Part shown: in pieces, positions 26,268 to 36,745 of the stretch
Layout: each line of letters opens with the position of its first letter
How positions within the stretch are numbered: position 1 is the stretch's first letter
NCBI GenBank assembly: GCA_023398575.1
Contig: JAEWSC010000095.1
Span: 1-64,000, forward strand
Direction of reading: 5' to 3'
Length of the DNA stretch: 64,000 nucleotides
From: Bacillota bacterium
GTDB taxonomy: Bacteria; Bacillota; Clostridia; Christensenellales; Aristaeellaceae
The notes under the pieces: model-generated
Database searches by the model: none
What the model saw: the letters and a program-made list of their open reading frames with translations, nothing else
What the model was told of the DNA's origin: nothing
Made by a program: the position numbers and the translations under genes

Positions 26268-27653
26268 ATGTACAGAGAATATCGTACAATTAAAGAGGTC
26301 GTTGGCCCGCTGATGCTGGTGGAGGGTGTAGAGGGTGTTGCCTTCAACGAGCTGGTGGAAATTGAGCAGGCCAGCGGCGAAATCCGCAGCGGCCGCGTGC
26401 TGGAGGTAAATGGAGATAAGGCCTTGGTGCAGCTTTTTGAAAGCTCCAACGGCCTTCGTATTCATGATGCCAAGGCCCGTTTCCTTGGCCGCAGCATTGA
26501 ACTGGCCGTTTCGGAGGATATTCTGGGCCGCGTGTTCGATGGTCTGGGCCGGCCCAAGGATGGCGGACCGGAGCTGATTGCCGAAAAGCGCATGGATATC
26601 AACGGTGAGCCCTTAAATCCGGCTGCCCGCGATTATCCTTCCGAATTCATACAGACAGGCATATCCGCCATTGATGGCTTGAACACACTGGTGCGCGGCC
26701 AAAAGCTGCCTGTGTTTTCTGGCTCTGGTTTGCCCCATGCGCAGTTGGCCACACAGATTGCGAGGCAGGCCCGCGTGCTGGGTACAGATACGCCCTTTGC
26801 TGTAGTATTTGCCGCTGTGGGTATCACCTTTGAAGAGGCGGATTACTTTATCAGCGACTTCCGCAAGACAGGCGCTATCGAACGTGCTGTACTGTTTATG
26901 AACCTGGCCAACGACCCGGCTATCGAGCGTATCGCTACGCCCCGTATGGCGCTGACCGCAGCGGAGTACCTCGCTTATGAAAAGGGTATGCATGTGCTGG
27001 TCATACTCACGGACATTACCAACTACGCAGACGCACTGCGTGAGGTTTCCGCGGCCCGTAAGGAAGTACCCGGCCGCCGCGGCTATCCTGGCTACCTGTA
27101 TACAGACCTTGCGTCTATGTACGAGCGTGCCGGCCGCGTGATCGGTAAACAGGGTTCAATTACCCAAATTCCGATTTTGACCATGCCGGAAGACGACAAA
27201 ACCCACCCAATTCCCGACTTGACCGGCTACATCACCGAAGGTCAGATCATACTAAGCCGTGATCTGTACCGCAAGGGCGTTCAGCCCCCGATTGATGTGC
27301 TGCCGTCGCTGTCGCGTTTGAAGGATAAGGGTATTGGCAAGGATAAGACGCGTGAAGACCACGCTTCCACCATGAACCAGCTATTCGCGGCCTATTCGCG
27401 GGGTAAGGATGCAAAGGAACTGGCTGTCATCCTTGGTGACGCGGCCTTGACCGACGTAGACAAGAAGTACGCGGCATTTGCCGACGCTTTCGAACGTGAT
27501 TATGTCGCGCAGGGATATGAAAAGAACCGCAGCATCGAAGAAACACTGAATCTGGGCTGGAAGCTTTTATCCATACTGCCGCGCAACGAGCTCAAGCGTA
27601 TCCGTGATGATATGATTAACCGTTATCTGCCTGAACTTAAGGAGGAAGGCTGA
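26268..27653 (+). CDS. ntpB: V-type ATPase regulatory subunit B
   Basis: A 461-residue non-catalytic partner of subunit A. As expected, the P-loop is replaced by [28 protein letters not shown] and [15 protein letters not shown] are typical. GAGGAAGGGGGACGG precedes the ATG, three bases after ntpA. The stop overlaps the ntpD start by one base (TGATG). Confidence 0.97.
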   Translation: MYREYRTIKEVVGPLMLVEGVEGVAFNELVEIEQASGEIRSGRVLEVNGDKALVQLFESSNGLRIHDAKARFLGRSIELAVSEDILGRVFDGLGRPKDGGPELIAEKRMDINGEPLNPAARDYPSEFIQTGISAIDGLNTLVRGQKLPVFSGSGLPHAQLATQIARQARVLGTDTPFAVVFAAVGITFEEADYFISDFRKTGAIERAVLFMNLANDPAIERIATPRMALTAAEYLAYEKGMHVLVILTDITNYADALREVSAARKEVPGRRGYPGYLYTDLASMYERAGRVIGKQGSITQIPILTMPEDDKTHPIPDLTGYITEGQIILSRDLYRKGVQPPIDVLPSLSRLKDKGIGKDKTREDHASTMNQLFAAYSRGKDAKELAVILGDAALTDVDKKYAAFADAFERDYVAQGYEKNRSIEETLNLGWKLLSILPRNELKRIRDDMINRYLPELKEEG

Positions 27654-28288
27654 TGCCGCAAACGCAGGTGAATCCTACGCGCATGGAATTGACAAGGCTC
27701 AAACGGCGTCTTGTCACCGCCAGGCGCGGGCATAAACTGCTGAAGGACAAGCGGGATGAAATGGTCAGGCGCTTTATTGCGCTTGTTCGTGACAACCGCC
27801 GGCTGCGCATTCAAATGGAGGAAGAGCTTACATTTGCCATGCGCGAATTTGCGTTGGCGCGCGCTGTGATGGAGCCGGAAGCCTTGGAAGAAGCGGTACT
27901 TTATCCGGCCCGCAAGGCAGAGGTCATTCTTGGCGTGGATAACATCATGTCTGTCAAGGTGCCCAGTATCACCATGAACGAGCAGAGTATAGGCGAGACC
28001 ATATTGCCATACGGCCTTGTATCCACCTCTGCCCAGTTGGACGGTGCGATTGCAACCATGGCAAAAACCCTGCCTGTTATGATACAGCTTGCGCAGATTG
28101 AAAAGACATGCAACTTGCTCGCCATCGAAATTGAAAAAACCAGGCGGCGCGTCAATGCACTGGAATACGTAATGATCCCCAACCTTGAACAGAACATCCG
28201 CAGCATTGCCATGAAGCTGGAAGAGAATGAAAGGGGAGCCCGCACGCGTTTGATGAAGGTAAAGGAAATGCTGGCTGCCCGGGGATAA
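27653..28288 (+). CDS. ntpD: V-type ATPase subunit D
   Basis: A 211-residue central rotor shaft. The N-terminal VNPTRMELTRLKRRLVTARR and the C-terminal NALEYVMIPNLEQNIRSIAM flank a long antiparallel coiled coil. It is the last gene of the operon and has normal length. An AAGGAGGAAGG site lies in the end of ntpB. A strong terminator follows at 28321. Confidence 0.96.
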   Translation: MPQTQVNPTRMELTRLKRRLVTARRGHKLLKDKRDEMVRRFIALVRDNRRLRIQMEEELTFAMREFALARAVMEPEALEEAVLYPARKAEVILGVDNIMSVKVPSITMNEQSIGETILPYGLVSTSAQLDGAIATMAKTLPVMIQLAQIEKTCNLLAIEIEKTRRRVNALEYVMIPNLEQNIRSIAMKLEENERGARTRLMKVKEMLAARG

Positions 28289-28320
28289 GGAATATGTAAG
28301 CGGAATCGTGAATCCGAAAA

Positions 28321-28352
28321 AAAGACCTGCTTTGTGAAGCGGGTCTTTTTTC
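28321..28352. terminator. Bidirectional terminator of the V-ATPase operon and the subtilase gene
   Basis: AAAGACCTGCTT (28321-28332) pairs with AAGCGGGTCTTT (28337-28348) with one G-U pair. T-runs lie downstream on both strands, between convergent genes. Confidence 0.9.
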
Positions 28353-28365
28353 GATGTACGGTTCA

Positions 28366-31300
28366 TCAAGGAACGCTGACAGTACAGGATGCCGTTATGC
28401 CATTGTGCGAGATGGCTGTAATGACAGCCGTTCCGGTGCCTACAGCCCTTACCTTGCCTTTGCTTGTCACTGTTGCTACATTTGGGTCGCTTGTAGTCCA
28501 TGTCACCGCTTTATATCTTGCATTTTTGGGTAGCAGCGTCGCTCTTAATGTGTAAGTTCTGCCGGCTTTCAGCGAAATTCCCGTCTTGCTAAGGCGAATA
28601 GATGTCACCGCAAGCGAACGCACAACAAGCGTACAGGAATTGCTGACACCATTATGGGCGGTTGCGGTGATTTGCACAGTACCCGGCTTGTAGGTTGTGA
28701 TTCTGCCTTTTGACGATACCGAGGCAATGGAAGGATCACTGGAGGACCATGTAATTGCTTTGTTTCTGGCGTTTTTTGGCAAGACGGATGCGTATAGAGC
28801 AGTGCGTTTTCCTTCATTCACTTCCAAGTGGGTTTTGCTGAGTCTGACCTGCGTTACCGCCAGGGATTTGACAGTAACAGTGCATTGCGCCATGGCTCCG
28901 CTGGAAGCAATGGCAGTAATGACCGTTGTACCGGGTGTCGCACCATACACATGGCCCCTCGCGGTTACAGATGCTACAGCAGGATTGCTGGATGACCAGA
29001 CGATGGTTTTATTGGCAGGGGAGCTTGGTGTGAATCTGGTATAAAGTTGTAGCGATTTGCCTTCATTTATCGCTGCGTTGCTTTTGCTTAGCGAAATTTT
29101 GATTACACCCTTGCGGGCTTTCACAACGTTGAGGATTATGTCACTGTACAGACCATTGATTGTGCTGGCGCGGATCACTGTGCTGCCAACACCGTTGCCA
29201 TAGATATAGCCGGCGCTGGATACCGCTGCGACGCTCTCGTTCATGCTGGTCCATGTTACGCTTGTATCAGAATCAGCCGGCAATACAGTGGCAGTTAATA
29301 CGTCGCTGCCCTGACCTGTCCCCAGCGTAAGACTGGCAAAATTGAGCTGTATGCTTTGGGGCAAAGGCGTAGGAACGGGTGTTGCGGCAGGGATGGGAGA
29401 AGGCGAGGGTGTCGGAATGGGTGTCGGAACAGGTGTTGGAATAGGTGTCGGAATAGGTGTTGGAATAGGTGTCGGAGCAGGCGTTGCGGTTGGAATGGGG
29501 GAAGGCGACGGGGTGGGAACAGGTGTTGGAGTGGTAGATGTTATGCAAAGTATTGATAGGTTGGGAATGCCATAACCATAGGAGGAGTCGTTGCCAGGCG
29601 TGCCAAGATCAACGCAGATGCTTTTCAGGTAGGATTCGACCTGTGAAGCACTGTAGGAGGGCTTGCTGAGCATAATCATTGCAACGGCGGCGGAGATATG
29701 CGGGGCAGCTATGGAGGTACCGCTCATACTGATAAACCCGCCAGCGCTATTGCAACTGGTAATATTCTCGCCCGGCGCGCTGACATCTACAGAAGAACCA
29801 TAATTGGAGAAGTAGCTGCGGTTAAAGGAACTGCCAACAGAAGCAACAACAATACAGCCTGAAACGGTCAGGCAGGCGGGTATATAGTTGGCAGTATTGC
29901 CTCCTTCATTTCCAGATGCGCAGACAACGGCAGCGCCTCTGTTGGTGGCATAGGATACAGCGTTGGCATAAGCAGTATAGGCGGTTTGTGAATACCCACC
30001 GCCCAGACTCAGATTGATCACATCGCAGCCGCTGTCTGCTGCAACATAAATGGCATTGAGCACGTCAGAATCATATCCGTCGCCGACTGCGTCAAGAACC
30101 CGGAACGGCATGATGTATACATTCAGCGCTTGTGTCAGGTCGACAATGATACCTGCGACGTGCGTTCCATGTCCGTTTTCATCTGAGGGGTCGAGATCAT
30201 TATCGACATAGTCATAACCTGACACCCGTTTGCCTGATAAATAGCTATGAGCAGAAACGCCTGTATCAATAACAGCAACGTAAACAGAGCCGGTTGCCAT
30301 TGAAGCAAGGCTTTCATTGGCGGTGTCGGCAAACATTTTGGACGCACCCCAGGATTTATAGGTATAAGATGACTGTGCAGTAACATGATCAGCCATCGTA
30401 ATCATTCTATCCGGCGTGATATACTTGACATATTCAGCGCTGCTTAATTTGTTAAAGGCCGCCTCAGTTTCTTGGATAGTGGTGAATTGAATCACGAAGC
30501 GGTTATCCGTGTTGCCAATAATGACATCGGGATTCATTTCATCAACCGCAGGCAATGTACCATCTGTCTTTAATATGAGTCGCATGAGCCGAAAGTCAGT
30601 GTAGCTCCTGGCTGATACCAAAGCTGGGAACTCAGCGGCGCTGTTGTTTTGAGAGACCGCCATTGAAAAATTCTGGTTCGTATCCGTCATGGTGATAACG
30701 GTCGCCCGGATTACTTCGATAAAAAAATCCAACTTCAATTCAGGCTGGTAAAGTGCGTTGGCTGTTATGGTCACCTCACCCGGAGTGACTGCCGTAACAG
30801 TTCCGGCCGCATCAACAGTAGCTATAGCCTCATCAGAACTGGACCAAGTTATAAGACCATCGGGAATGGGTATTTCATTATCAAAAGCTGACAACACATA
30901 TGCTTTACCTGCCTGCATACGGGATTGACCTGCTATGCTGATAGAGGCGATGGATGGATAAACCACGACAGTACATTGATCGTATGCATTCTTGTCTGAA
31001 GCCGCTGTAGCGGTAATGATTGCACTGCCAGGGTTTACAGCAGTGATACTGCCGGCGGCATCGACCAGCAGCACAGACTCATTCGATGAGGCCCAGATAA
31101 TAGACGCATCTTCAGCAGAGGCGTTTTCCAATGACGCATGAAGTTCGATTTTGCCGCCGGCAGCCAGTGCAATCTCTTTGGCATCTAACCTGATGGACAG
31201 CATGGGTATAAAGGTGGAAGCAGCAGTAGGGCTTGCAGATGGCTCCGGTGTTGCCTCAGTCGTTTGCTCAGGCGTTGCAGTTGTGCTGATAATGGCTTGC

Positions 31301-32097
31301 AAAGAGGGCGTTGCTTCAGAAATGACTGTCAGCTCCGCTGATGTCTGTGGTGTTGGCGTTTGTTCTTGTATATCATTCGGAAATTCGCAATCGGCAAGTG
31401 ACAGAGGATGATCTTTGTAGGAGGAATAGTCGGTTTTGCCGTTGAATGAAAGCAAAAAGTCTTGCGTTTCGTCCTCTGTCAAAAACTGAAGACTGCGCAG
31501 TCGAATATAACCGTCGATAATGCCTTTTTCACTGTCGAAATGGCTCTGCACCCAATCGTATTCAGGTTGATCTGCGTCAACAAAGATGCGGTCGGAAATA
31601 TATACGATAGTGTCCTTGCCGAGATACGCAACAACGCCGCTATCATTGCTCGCTTTCTCAAACGCTGAGACTTTATCGGTAAGGACGATGGCATAACCGT
31701 TGGATCTACCATTCAAGATACCATCGGCATTGGTGTCTGTTTCTTGTGTAGGCACTGGCGTAGACAAAGGCTGGATCGTAGGAATAGGGGTTATTATTTC
31801 TGTATTGGTCCACTCTTCGGTGGTTTCTATTGACGCGGTATCTGGGCCTAGCGTAGGGTCTGACGTGGGCTCCGGTGTGGGCTCAGGCGTAGGATCAGGC
31901 GAAGGTTCCGGCGTGGGTTCTACGACAGGTTCCGGCGTAGGATTTGCTACAGGCTCGCTTGTTGCATTGTCTTGTATCTGCTGAACTGTCTGCGCGGCTT
32001 CCGCCAAAGCGTATGAATACCCTGGATGAGGCTGGAAGGATGAAGCTAAGAAAAAAACAATGGCGATCACTGTGGCTGGCAAGCGAAGCCTAGTCAT
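28366..32097 (-). CDS. Giant secreted subtilisin-like protease with SH3 and BIG2 domains
   Basis: A 1243-residue exported S8 protease. In order: signal peptide (about 1-32), a Pro/Thr/Glu stalk, an SH3-like domain (about 125-215), another Thr/Pro stalk, two BIG2 domains (about 285-450), a propeptide-like segment (about 465-570), the S8 domain (about 590-860) with Asp611 (AVIDTG), His643 (GHGTHVAG) and Ser795 (SGTSIAAP), a PTP-repeat stalk (about 865-925), and four BIG2 domains to the C-terminus, each with a TWSSSDP-type core. No LPxTG signal is present, so SH3 and BIG2 domains may hold it to the wall. AAGGGGG precedes the ATG. It probably processes or degrades extracellular proteins; the target is unknown. 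Confidence 0.9.
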   Translation of the reverse strand: MTRLRLPATVIAIVFFLASSFQPHPGYSYALAEAAQTVQQIQDNATSEPVANPTPEPVVEPTPEPSPDPTPEPTPEPTSDPTLGPDTASIETTEEWTNTEIITPIPTIQPLSTPVPTQETDTNADGILNGRSNGYAIVLTDKVSAFEKASNDSGVVAYLGKDTIVYISDRIFVDADQPEYDWVQSHFDSEKGIIDGYIRLRSLQFLTEDETQDFLLSFNGKTDYSSYKDHPLSLADCEFPNDIQEQTPTPQTSAELTVISEATPSLQAIISTTATPEQTTEATPEPSASPTAASTFIPMLSIRLDAKEIALAAGGKIELHASLENASAEDASIIWASSNESVLLVDAAGSITAVNPGSAIITATAASDKNAYDQCTVVVYPSIASISIAGQSRMQAGKAYVLSAFDNEIPIPDGLITWSSSDEAIATVDAAGTVTAVTPGEVTITANALYQPELKLDFFIEVIRATVITMTDTNQNFSMAVSQNNSAAEFPALVSARSYTDFRLMRLILKTDGTLPAVDEMNPDVIIGNTDNRFVIQFTTIQETEAAFNKLSSAEYVKYITPDRMITMADHVTAQSSYTYKSWGASKMFADTANESLASMATGSVYVAVIDTGVSAHSYLSGKRVSGYDYVDNDLDPSDENGHGTHVAGIIVDLTQALNVYIMPFRVLDAVGDGYDSDVLNAIYVAADSGCDVINLSLGGGYSQTAYTAYANAVSYATNRGAAVVCASGNEGGNTANYIPACLTVSGCIVVASVGSSFNRSYFSNYGSSVDVSAPGENITSCNSAGGFISMSGTSIAAPHISAAVAMIMLSKPSYSASQVESYLKSICVDLGTPGNDSSYGYGIPNLSILCITSTTPTPVPTPSPSPIPTATPAPTPIPTPIPTPIPTPVPTPIPTPSPSPIPAATPVPTPLPQSIQLNFASLTLGTGQGSDVLTATVLPADSDTSVTWTSMNESVAAVSSAGYIYGNGVGSTVIRASTINGLYSDIILNVVKARKGVIKISLSKSNAAINEGKSLQLYTRFTPSSPANKTIVWSSSNPAVASVTARGHVYGATPGTTVITAIASSGAMAQCTVTVKSLAVTQVRLSKTHLEVNEGKRTALYASVLPKNARNKAITWSSSDPSIASVSSKGRITTYKPGTVQITATAHNGVSNSCTLVVRSLAVTSIRLSKTGISLKAGRTYTLRATLLPKNARYKAVTWTTSDPNVATVTSKGKVRAVGTGTAVITAISHNGITASCTVSVP
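29408..29480. repeat. 12-bp tandem repeat coding the Pro-Thr stalk of the subtilase
   Basis: Units of the form GGTGTYGGAATA recur about six times in this stretch (minus strand: Thr-Pro-Ile-Pro). Imperfect copies continue on both sides over about 29370-29535. Stalk length is likely to vary by slippage. Confidence 0.75.
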
Positions 32098-32559
32098 GAC
32101 CAGAACCCCCTTTAACTTTTAACGTGAAATTTTGAAGTGAAAAATGCACAATGTTTTTATAGATACATAACGTAAGGAATCGATGCATACAGCGTACATA
32201 AATCCGTTTGCATATATAAATTGTACTGCAATAATAGCTTTCTTGTCAAATAATGTCGACTAATCTTCACACATGTACTTCCGTAAAATATCCTGCAGTT
32301 TATGCAAAGCAGGCGCACATGTATAGATGTCATAAAGGATTGGCATATCAGCAATGGCCGATGGAGAAGGCGTAGGCAATAAAAATGCAAAAAGCTGCAT
32401 TTTGCGCTTATATTTGGTAGAATTGGTTAAAAATCAGCGGTATGCGGATTACAAAGCTGGCAACAATTACAAACGAAAGCTTGGGAACTATCTTCATGCC
32501 AGATGCGTTTGTTTCTATAGGAAAAACTCTTTCCGCATTGAAGAGAACTGAGGTGCTCC
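32098..32559. other. Divergent intergenic region, no gene seen
   Basis: 462 AT-rich bases between the subtilase and the L,D-transpeptidase, which are transcribed away from each other. It should hold both promoters, but I see no box pair good enough to name. A small stem, AAAATGCA/TGCATTTT, lies at 32382-32403. No RNA gene or reading frame with a ribosome site was found. Confidence 0.5.
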
Positions 32560-34146
32560 ATGCGAAAAACTGTTGCTTGGATACTGGTTGGGATACTATT
32601 GTTGGGGATGGTTTATGCGCTGGCTGAAAGCGGCACTGTTGCCGCGCAGGCGCCGGCGAAAGTTTTGTCGTCGGGCGAAGGTAAAACAGGCGAGGGTGCA
32701 ACCCCTTCTGTCTCACCGACCGCCAGTAAAAATGTATACCGGCTTCTGAAAAAGGGAGATTCGGGCGATGATGTAAAAGCGCTGCAGTCCAGGCTGATAG
32801 AGCTGGGTTTCTATTATGGCAAGATTAGTGGCAATTACCTGGATGGCTCTTTTTACGCTATTTCAGATTTTCAAAAGAAAAATAGCCTACCGGTAACTGG
32901 CGAGGCGGATATAAAAACACAAGAGGTGCTTTTCTCAGCATCTGCACTTGACAAAAGTGGGAAAGCAATGGTAACACCGTCTCCTACCGCTGTGCCCACG
33001 CCTGCACCCATGCCAAGCCCGGTGAATAGCCCGACATCAAATGTCCAGGCAACACCAACACCCTCACCAGAAACGATTGCCTTCACGAAGCGCTTGTCTA
33101 AAGGCTCTGCAGGTGAAAAGGTGAAGCAATTGCAGGAGCGGTTGTTTGAACTGGGATATTACATAGGCGATATCACTGGCAGCTATGACAGTGAAACCAA
33201 AGCCGCCATCATAGAATTTCAAAAGAACAATAGCCTTGGGGCGGATGGCGTAACCGGGGAAAAGACATGGAACATGCTTTTCAACATATCAGATGTGCTG
33301 AACTCCTCTGCGACGCCAAGACCCACCCCTGCCCCCACGCCGGTACCGTACGCCATCACCGTAGATGTTACCAATCAGGTCATTACTGTTTATGGACTGG
33401 ATGAAAATAATCAGTATACGAAGGTAGTGCGGCAGATGATCTGCTCCACCGGCACCAGGGCGACACCCAGCGACATAGGCAGCTGGAAGCTTAACTCAGG
33501 CCGGTCCAAATTCCCCCTGTTCCCCAAGTACGGCGTCTATGTGCAGTATTGGGTACCTATTGCCAACGGAATCGGGTTCCATTCTGTAATCTACAATACG
33601 CAGAACAAAATGGATTTGGCGGTAGGTTCCTACAACCAGCTGGGAACCAGGGCCTCCCATGGCTGCATTCGACTGTTGGTGGACGATGCAAAGTGGATTT
33701 ATGAAAACGCTGGCAAGGGCACATTGGTGACGATTACCAATAAGCTGCCCTCTGACCCAGAGCTGACACAATCGTTAAAACCCGCGGCACTTAACCGCAA
33801 GAACATGCTGCCCAAGGTGACCCCTACGCCGACGATGCCGCCTGTCTACGACAACACCCAGACACCGCCCATGCCCTTCCGGAGTTTGAACCGCGGCGAC
33901 AAGGGCGAGGACGTTTACTGGCTGCAGATGAAGCTGAAGGAGATGGGGTATTACACCGGTACTGTCACCGGCGGTTACTACGGCGGTACTCAGAAGGCGG
34001 TGAAGGCCTATCAAAAGGCAATGGGCCTGTCGGCGGATGGCGTAGCCGGCATCAAGACACAGAATATGCTATATGCAGATGTACTGCCAACAACGACGCC
34101 AGAGGCTGGGCCGGTGCCAACGCCAATATCAACAGCAAAGCCTTAA
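32560..34146 (+). CDS. L,D-transpeptidase with three peptidoglycan-binding repeats
   Basis: A 528-residue exported wall enzyme: a signal or anchor helix (about 1-24), two PG_binding_1 domains (about 62-125 and 180-245, each with GDDVKALQSRLIELGFY-like text), the YkuD catalytic domain (about 265-405) with ASHGCIRL (nucleophile Cys369), and a third binding domain (about 445-510, GEDVYWLQMKLKEMGYY). Pro/Thr linkers join the parts. The binding domains hold peptidoglycan while the YkuD domain forms 3-3 cross-links. GAGGTG lies before the ATG. It is the second such enzyme in the window, so L,D-cross-linking is probably important in this wall. Confidence 0.92.
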   Translation: MRKTVAWILVGILLLGMVYALAESGTVAAQAPAKVLSSGEGKTGEGATPSVSPTASKNVYRLLKKGDSGDDVKALQSRLIELGFYYGKISGNYLDGSFYAISDFQKKNSLPVTGEADIKTQEVLFSASALDKSGKAMVTPSPTAVPTPAPMPSPVNSPTSNVQATPTPSPETIAFTKRLSKGSAGEKVKQLQERLFELGYYIGDITGSYDSETKAAIIEFQKNNSLGADGVTGEKTWNMLFNISDVLNSSATPRPTPAPTPVPYAITVDVTNQVITVYGLDENNQYTKVVRQMICSTGTRATPSDIGSWKLNSGRSKFPLFPKYGVYVQYWVPIANGIGFHSVIYNTQNKMDLAVGSYNQLGTRASHGCIRLLVDDAKWIYENAGKGTLVTITNKLPSDPELTQSLKPAALNRKNMLPKVTPTPTMPPVYDNTQTPPMPFRSLNRGDKGEDVYWLQMKLKEMGYYTGTVTGGYYGGTQKAVKAYQKAMGLSADGVAGIKTQNMLYADVLPTTTPEAGPVPTPISTAKP

Positions 34147-34169
34147 GTCAATAGAAGCAATAAAGCAAT

Positions 34170-34209
34170 ACGCAAAAGGGGAATGGCTTGCGCCGATCCC
34201 CTTTTGCGT
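34170..34209 (+). terminator. Terminator after the L,D-transpeptidase
   Basis: ACGCAAAAGGGGA (34170-34182) pairs exactly with TCCCCTTTTGCGT (34197-34209). The T-run lies inside the 3' arm and after it (TAGTTTG). Confidence 0.75.
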
Positions 34210-34470
34210 TAGTTTGTAAGAATGTGTACAACTACCGTGTAAACGGAAAACAGTTCAACAATGGCGGAACAAAGCATAGGCAAAACAGACAGCAGATGTA
34301 ACGCACGACGCGTAATGCTTTCTTCAGCTTCGGGCCGTACTTCCAGGGAGATTTTCGGAAGAAGTCACTGCCTGGGGCGTGCAAGCGCAGGAGGGGGGAG
34401 AACACGCCAAGGGGCACCCAGCGCTGGAAGGGTTGGCTGGATCAGTGAAGGGGTAAATACTCCCGCTTAA
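34210..34470. other. Intergenic stretch, nothing recognised
   Basis: About 260 bases between two terminators. Short frames exist on both strands, but none has a ribosome site or a recognisable product. It may contain worn-out gene sequence. Confidence 0.4.
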
Positions 34471-34509
34471 AAAGAAAAGGGCAGCCGGCTTAAAGCCGGG
34501 CCGCCTTTT
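34471..34509 (-). terminator. Terminator of the DUF134-led operon
   Basis: CCGGCT/AGCCGG (34485-34490 and 34494-34499) is flanked by AAAAGG/CCTTTT. On the minus strand a T-rich tract follows. It overlaps the last codons of the permease gene. Confidence 0.65.
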
Positions 34510-35023
34510 CATATATACCCAGTTGTTCCTGCTTGGATACCATTTTGTTGGTGACATAAGCGATGCCTGCGATGCCGATTAGGTCAAGGGCCAGCCGGAC
34601 CAACGTAAACCTTGGCCCCATGGAGGAGGCTTCAAACAGCAAAAGCGGCAGCTTTGTGGTTGACCAGGCACCTAGCATAATCAAAACATAGGTGAACTTT
34701 GCTCCTTTTTTCATCAGCACGCCGGCTACAGGAAAAGCGGCATACAGCGGTCCGGCCGCCAGAGAGCCGATGAAGAAAGCCAGAAGAATCCCCTTGATTC
34801 CAGCGTCTTCGCCCATGTGCTTAACCATCGTTTCCCGCTTGATCCAAACATCCATCAGTCCCAGCAGTATGAAGATGGGTGGTACGACGGATAGCATTTC
34901 CAATAGATTTGACCAGCTTAGAAAAAGTGCTTTGCTCCCGGTTGTGGGAAAGAAGACAAGCATAAAAAGCAATAGGAGAGACATCAACAGAAACAGGGCA
35001 TACCGCTTGGCAAGCTTCTTCAC
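34490..35023 (-). CDS. Permease half, ArsP/YraQ (DUF318)-like, second subunit
   Basis: A 177-residue membrane protein. I start it at GTG 35023, whose last bases overlap the TGA stop of the preceding gene, with a GGGGG ribosome site. It has about five membrane helices and the segment IGSLAAGPLYAAFPVAGVLM, a pore motif of the ArsP_1/DUF318 permeases. Those are usually single chains of about 300-350 residues; here the function seems divided between this gene and the next one upstream. Substrate unknown: related proteins export organoarsenicals or other metal compounds. Confidence 0.7.
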   Translation of the reverse strand: MKKLAKRYALFLLMSLLLLFMLVFFPTTGSKALFLSWSNLLEMLSVVPPIFILLGLMDVWIKRETMVKHMGEDAGIKGILLAFFIGSLAAGPLYAAFPVAGVLMKKGAKFTYVLIMLGAWSTTKLPLLLFEASSMGPRFTLVRLALDLIGIAGIAYVTNKMVSKQEQLGIYEKAARL

Positions 35024-35493
35024 ATAACTACCCCCATCACCAATGCAACCAGCAGCGAAAAGCACAACGCGGCAGTGTTTCTCACAAATGCGGTCCTTTT
35101 GCTGAAATACTTAATTTCTACTGGCAGGGTAACAATGCCCACCATCATCAACGTGGAGATAAATGCGCCGATCTGCATATAACCTGCACCGCTTTTTAGC
35201 AGCGCAGCCGCCAACGGAAAAGCTACAAAGCCTGGTATCAGTGTAATGGAGCCAATTAGAGCGGCAACGATGACGCCAATCCAGCCGGACTTGCTGCCCA
35301 GTATCGATGATATTTGTTCAGGGGTCAGCAATGTCAGCATGATTCCCAGAATCATCATAATGGGCAGAGCCTGGGGGAGTATGTTCTCAAAAGACTTCCA
35401 GGCTTTTTTTAGAGCCATCCAAGTCTTTTCCCTGCTTTTTACAAGGGAAAATGCAAGTGCGATACCGGCAATGATATACAAAGCAATCGTCAT
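35020..35493 (-). CDS. Permease half, ArsP/YraQ (DUF318)-like, first subunit
   Basis: A 157-residue protein with four or five membrane helices. The loop LIGSITLIPGFVAFPLAAAL mirrors the AAGPLYAAFPVAG loop of the partner protein, as expected for the two inverted halves of this permease family. AAGGAGAT precedes the ATG. It overlaps the partner gene by four bases, which indicates coupled translation and a heterodimer. It is co-transcribed with the NifX-like and C_GCAxxG genes. Confidence 0.72.
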   Translation of the reverse strand: MTIALYIIAGIALAFSLVKSREKTWMALKKAWKSFENILPQALPIMMILGIMLTLLTPEQISSILGSKSGWIGVIVAALIGSITLIPGFVAFPLAAALLKSGAGYMQIGAFISTLMMVGIVTLPVEIKYFSKRTAFVRNTAALCFSLLVALVMGVVM

Positions 35494-35514
35494 AGCTGTA
35501 CCAATCTCCTTGCT

Positions 35515-35898
35515 TCATGCCCCGTGATCATGGCCGCAATCACCCTGGCAGGCTTTTTCATGCTGATGACCGGCGCAGGTGTGCCCGTCTGTTACCAACT
35601 TACCGGCAACATATTCTTCCACAGCCACCTTCATACTTCCCCGAACGCCGGTTACTACATTGATTTGGCTTTCTTCAAGCAAGGCTATTGCACCGGCGCC
35701 TATACCGCCTGCAATAACGGCATGGACGGCCATTTCTTTTAGGAATGCAGGCAATGCGCCTGGTTTATGTTCGGGGCTTGCGACAGTCTGTTCCCGCACA
35801 ATGGTACCATTTTCAACATCAAATAGAGCAAAAGCTTCGCAGTGACCAAAATGCTCTGATATTTGTCCCCCTTGGCTGGCAACTGCAATGCGCATCAT
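35515..35898 (-). CDS. NifX/NifB-type iron-molybdenum cluster-binding protein with His/Cys tail
   Basis: A 127-residue protein of the dinitrogenase cofactor biosynthesis fold. MRIAVASQGGQISEHFGHCEAF is the typical opening, where FGHC surrounds a cluster ligand; AVIAGGIGAGAIALLEE follows. The C-terminus, HTCAGHQHEKACQGDCGHDH, is an obvious metal-binding tail. No nif genes are nearby; stand-alone members are common in anaerobes and are poorly understood. The ATG at 35898 has AGGAGG seven bases upstream and overlaps the stop of the previous gene (ATGA). Confidence 0.85.
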   Translation of the reverse strand: MMRIAVASQGGQISEHFGHCEAFALFDVENGTIVREQTVASPEHKPGALPAFLKEMAVHAVIAGGIGAGAIALLEESQINVVTGVRGSMKVAVEEYVAGKLVTDGHTCAGHQHEKACQGDCGHDHGA

Positions 35899-36353
35899 AC
35901 TACTGCCTCCTTGCGACCGCGAATGAAATCGTCCAATATCCGGGCTGCGCTTTCCACCAAGCCGGAGCATGGACGGGATTCATAGTACTCTTTTGTTCTT
36001 GCGTTGGGGATGGGGCTTCCATCGGCATCAATGCCGATCAAATCACGGCAGATGATGGAATCATTGTCTGCCTTGAAAGTATTGACAAGCTCCTGCACCA
36101 ATTGGTAATGGGCTGCTTTGGCATCTTTATCCTTGGGATCTGTATTGCCGTACAGCATACCAGCAGCCATAGCCATGCCGCTTACAGCACCGCAAACCTC
36201 CCTTAGCCTGCCAATCCCCCCGCCGAAAGAGGAACTTAACTTCAGCGCCGTTTCTTGATCCATACCAGTCTCGTCCGCAAAGGCGGTAAAAACGGCCTGT
36301 GCACAATTGTACCCCTGTTCAAAAAGCTCCTTGGCATATGCAGCGTGATCCAT
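35895..36353 (-). CDS. C_GCAxxG_C_C family redox or metal protein
   Basis: A 152-residue protein with the signature of this uncharacterised family: GYNCAQAVF near residue 16, GGGIGRLREVCGAVSGMAMA near residue 45-65, a Cys in SIICRDLIG and a final Cys in RPCSGLVESA. The conserved cysteines suggest a metal or iron-sulfur site, and neighbours in other genomes are often redox or metal genes. It is second in the DUF134-led operon. The function is unknown. Confidence 0.85.
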   Translation of the reverse strand: MDHAAYAKELFEQGYNCAQAVFTAFADETGMDQETALKLSSSFGGGIGRLREVCGAVSGMAMAAGMLYGNTDPKDKDAKAAHYQLVQELVNTFKADNDSIICRDLIGIDADGSPIPNARTKEYYESRPCSGLVESAARILDDFIRGRKEAVV

Positions 36354-36382
36354 GATTCATTTCCCCATTTCATTTCATATTC

Positions 36383-36745
36383 TCAGGATTCATCCTTTGG
36401 GCTTTCAAGTCTTTTCTGGCATCCGGCATGGCAGCATCGGCGGCCTGTGCCGCCGCATAATCTAACATCACCGCCCTGTATGCAAAGCGTCTGACCGTTG
36501 ACTAGGCACATGGCCATCTTTTTTCGTGCGTCGTTGTACATACGCTGCACAGTGGTCCTTGCAATACCCATTTGCTCTGCACAAGCCTCCTGGTTGAGCC
36601 CTTCCAAATCGATGAGCCGGATCGTTTCATACTCATCCAGTGCTAGAAAGATAATGGGTAGGCTATCATCTGGAGGGTCAAGTGGTCCAAACCGGTTCGT
36701 GGAAGGCATACAGCACACCGTTCTGCACTTTTTGGGTCTTGGCAT
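36383..36745 (-). CDS. DUF134 DNA-binding protein
   Basis: A 120-residue regulator starting at ATG 36745 (GGTGAGGACG upstream). [14 protein letters not shown] is the standard opening. A sigma-70 region 4-like helix-turn-helix follows: [20 protein letters not shown] and [20 protein letters not shown]. It ends in a Cys-rich stretch ([14 protein letters not shown]) that could sense metal or redox state. DUF134 genes usually sit beside NifX-like genes, as here. It probably controls its own operon through the CATATG-centred sites upstream. Confidence 0.85.
   Translation of the reverse strand: MPRPKKCRTVCCMPSTNRFGPLDPPDDSLPIIFLALDEYETIRLIDLEGLNQEACAEQMGIARTTVQRMYNDARKKMAMCLVNGQTLCIQGGDVRLCGGTGRRCCHAGCQKRLESPKDES

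Noticed and set aside
27623..28501. Open frame of 292 codons on the minus strand
   Set aside because: It lies opposite ntpD and the convergent terminator; ntpD is clearly real, and the composition of the minus frame is that of a shadow.
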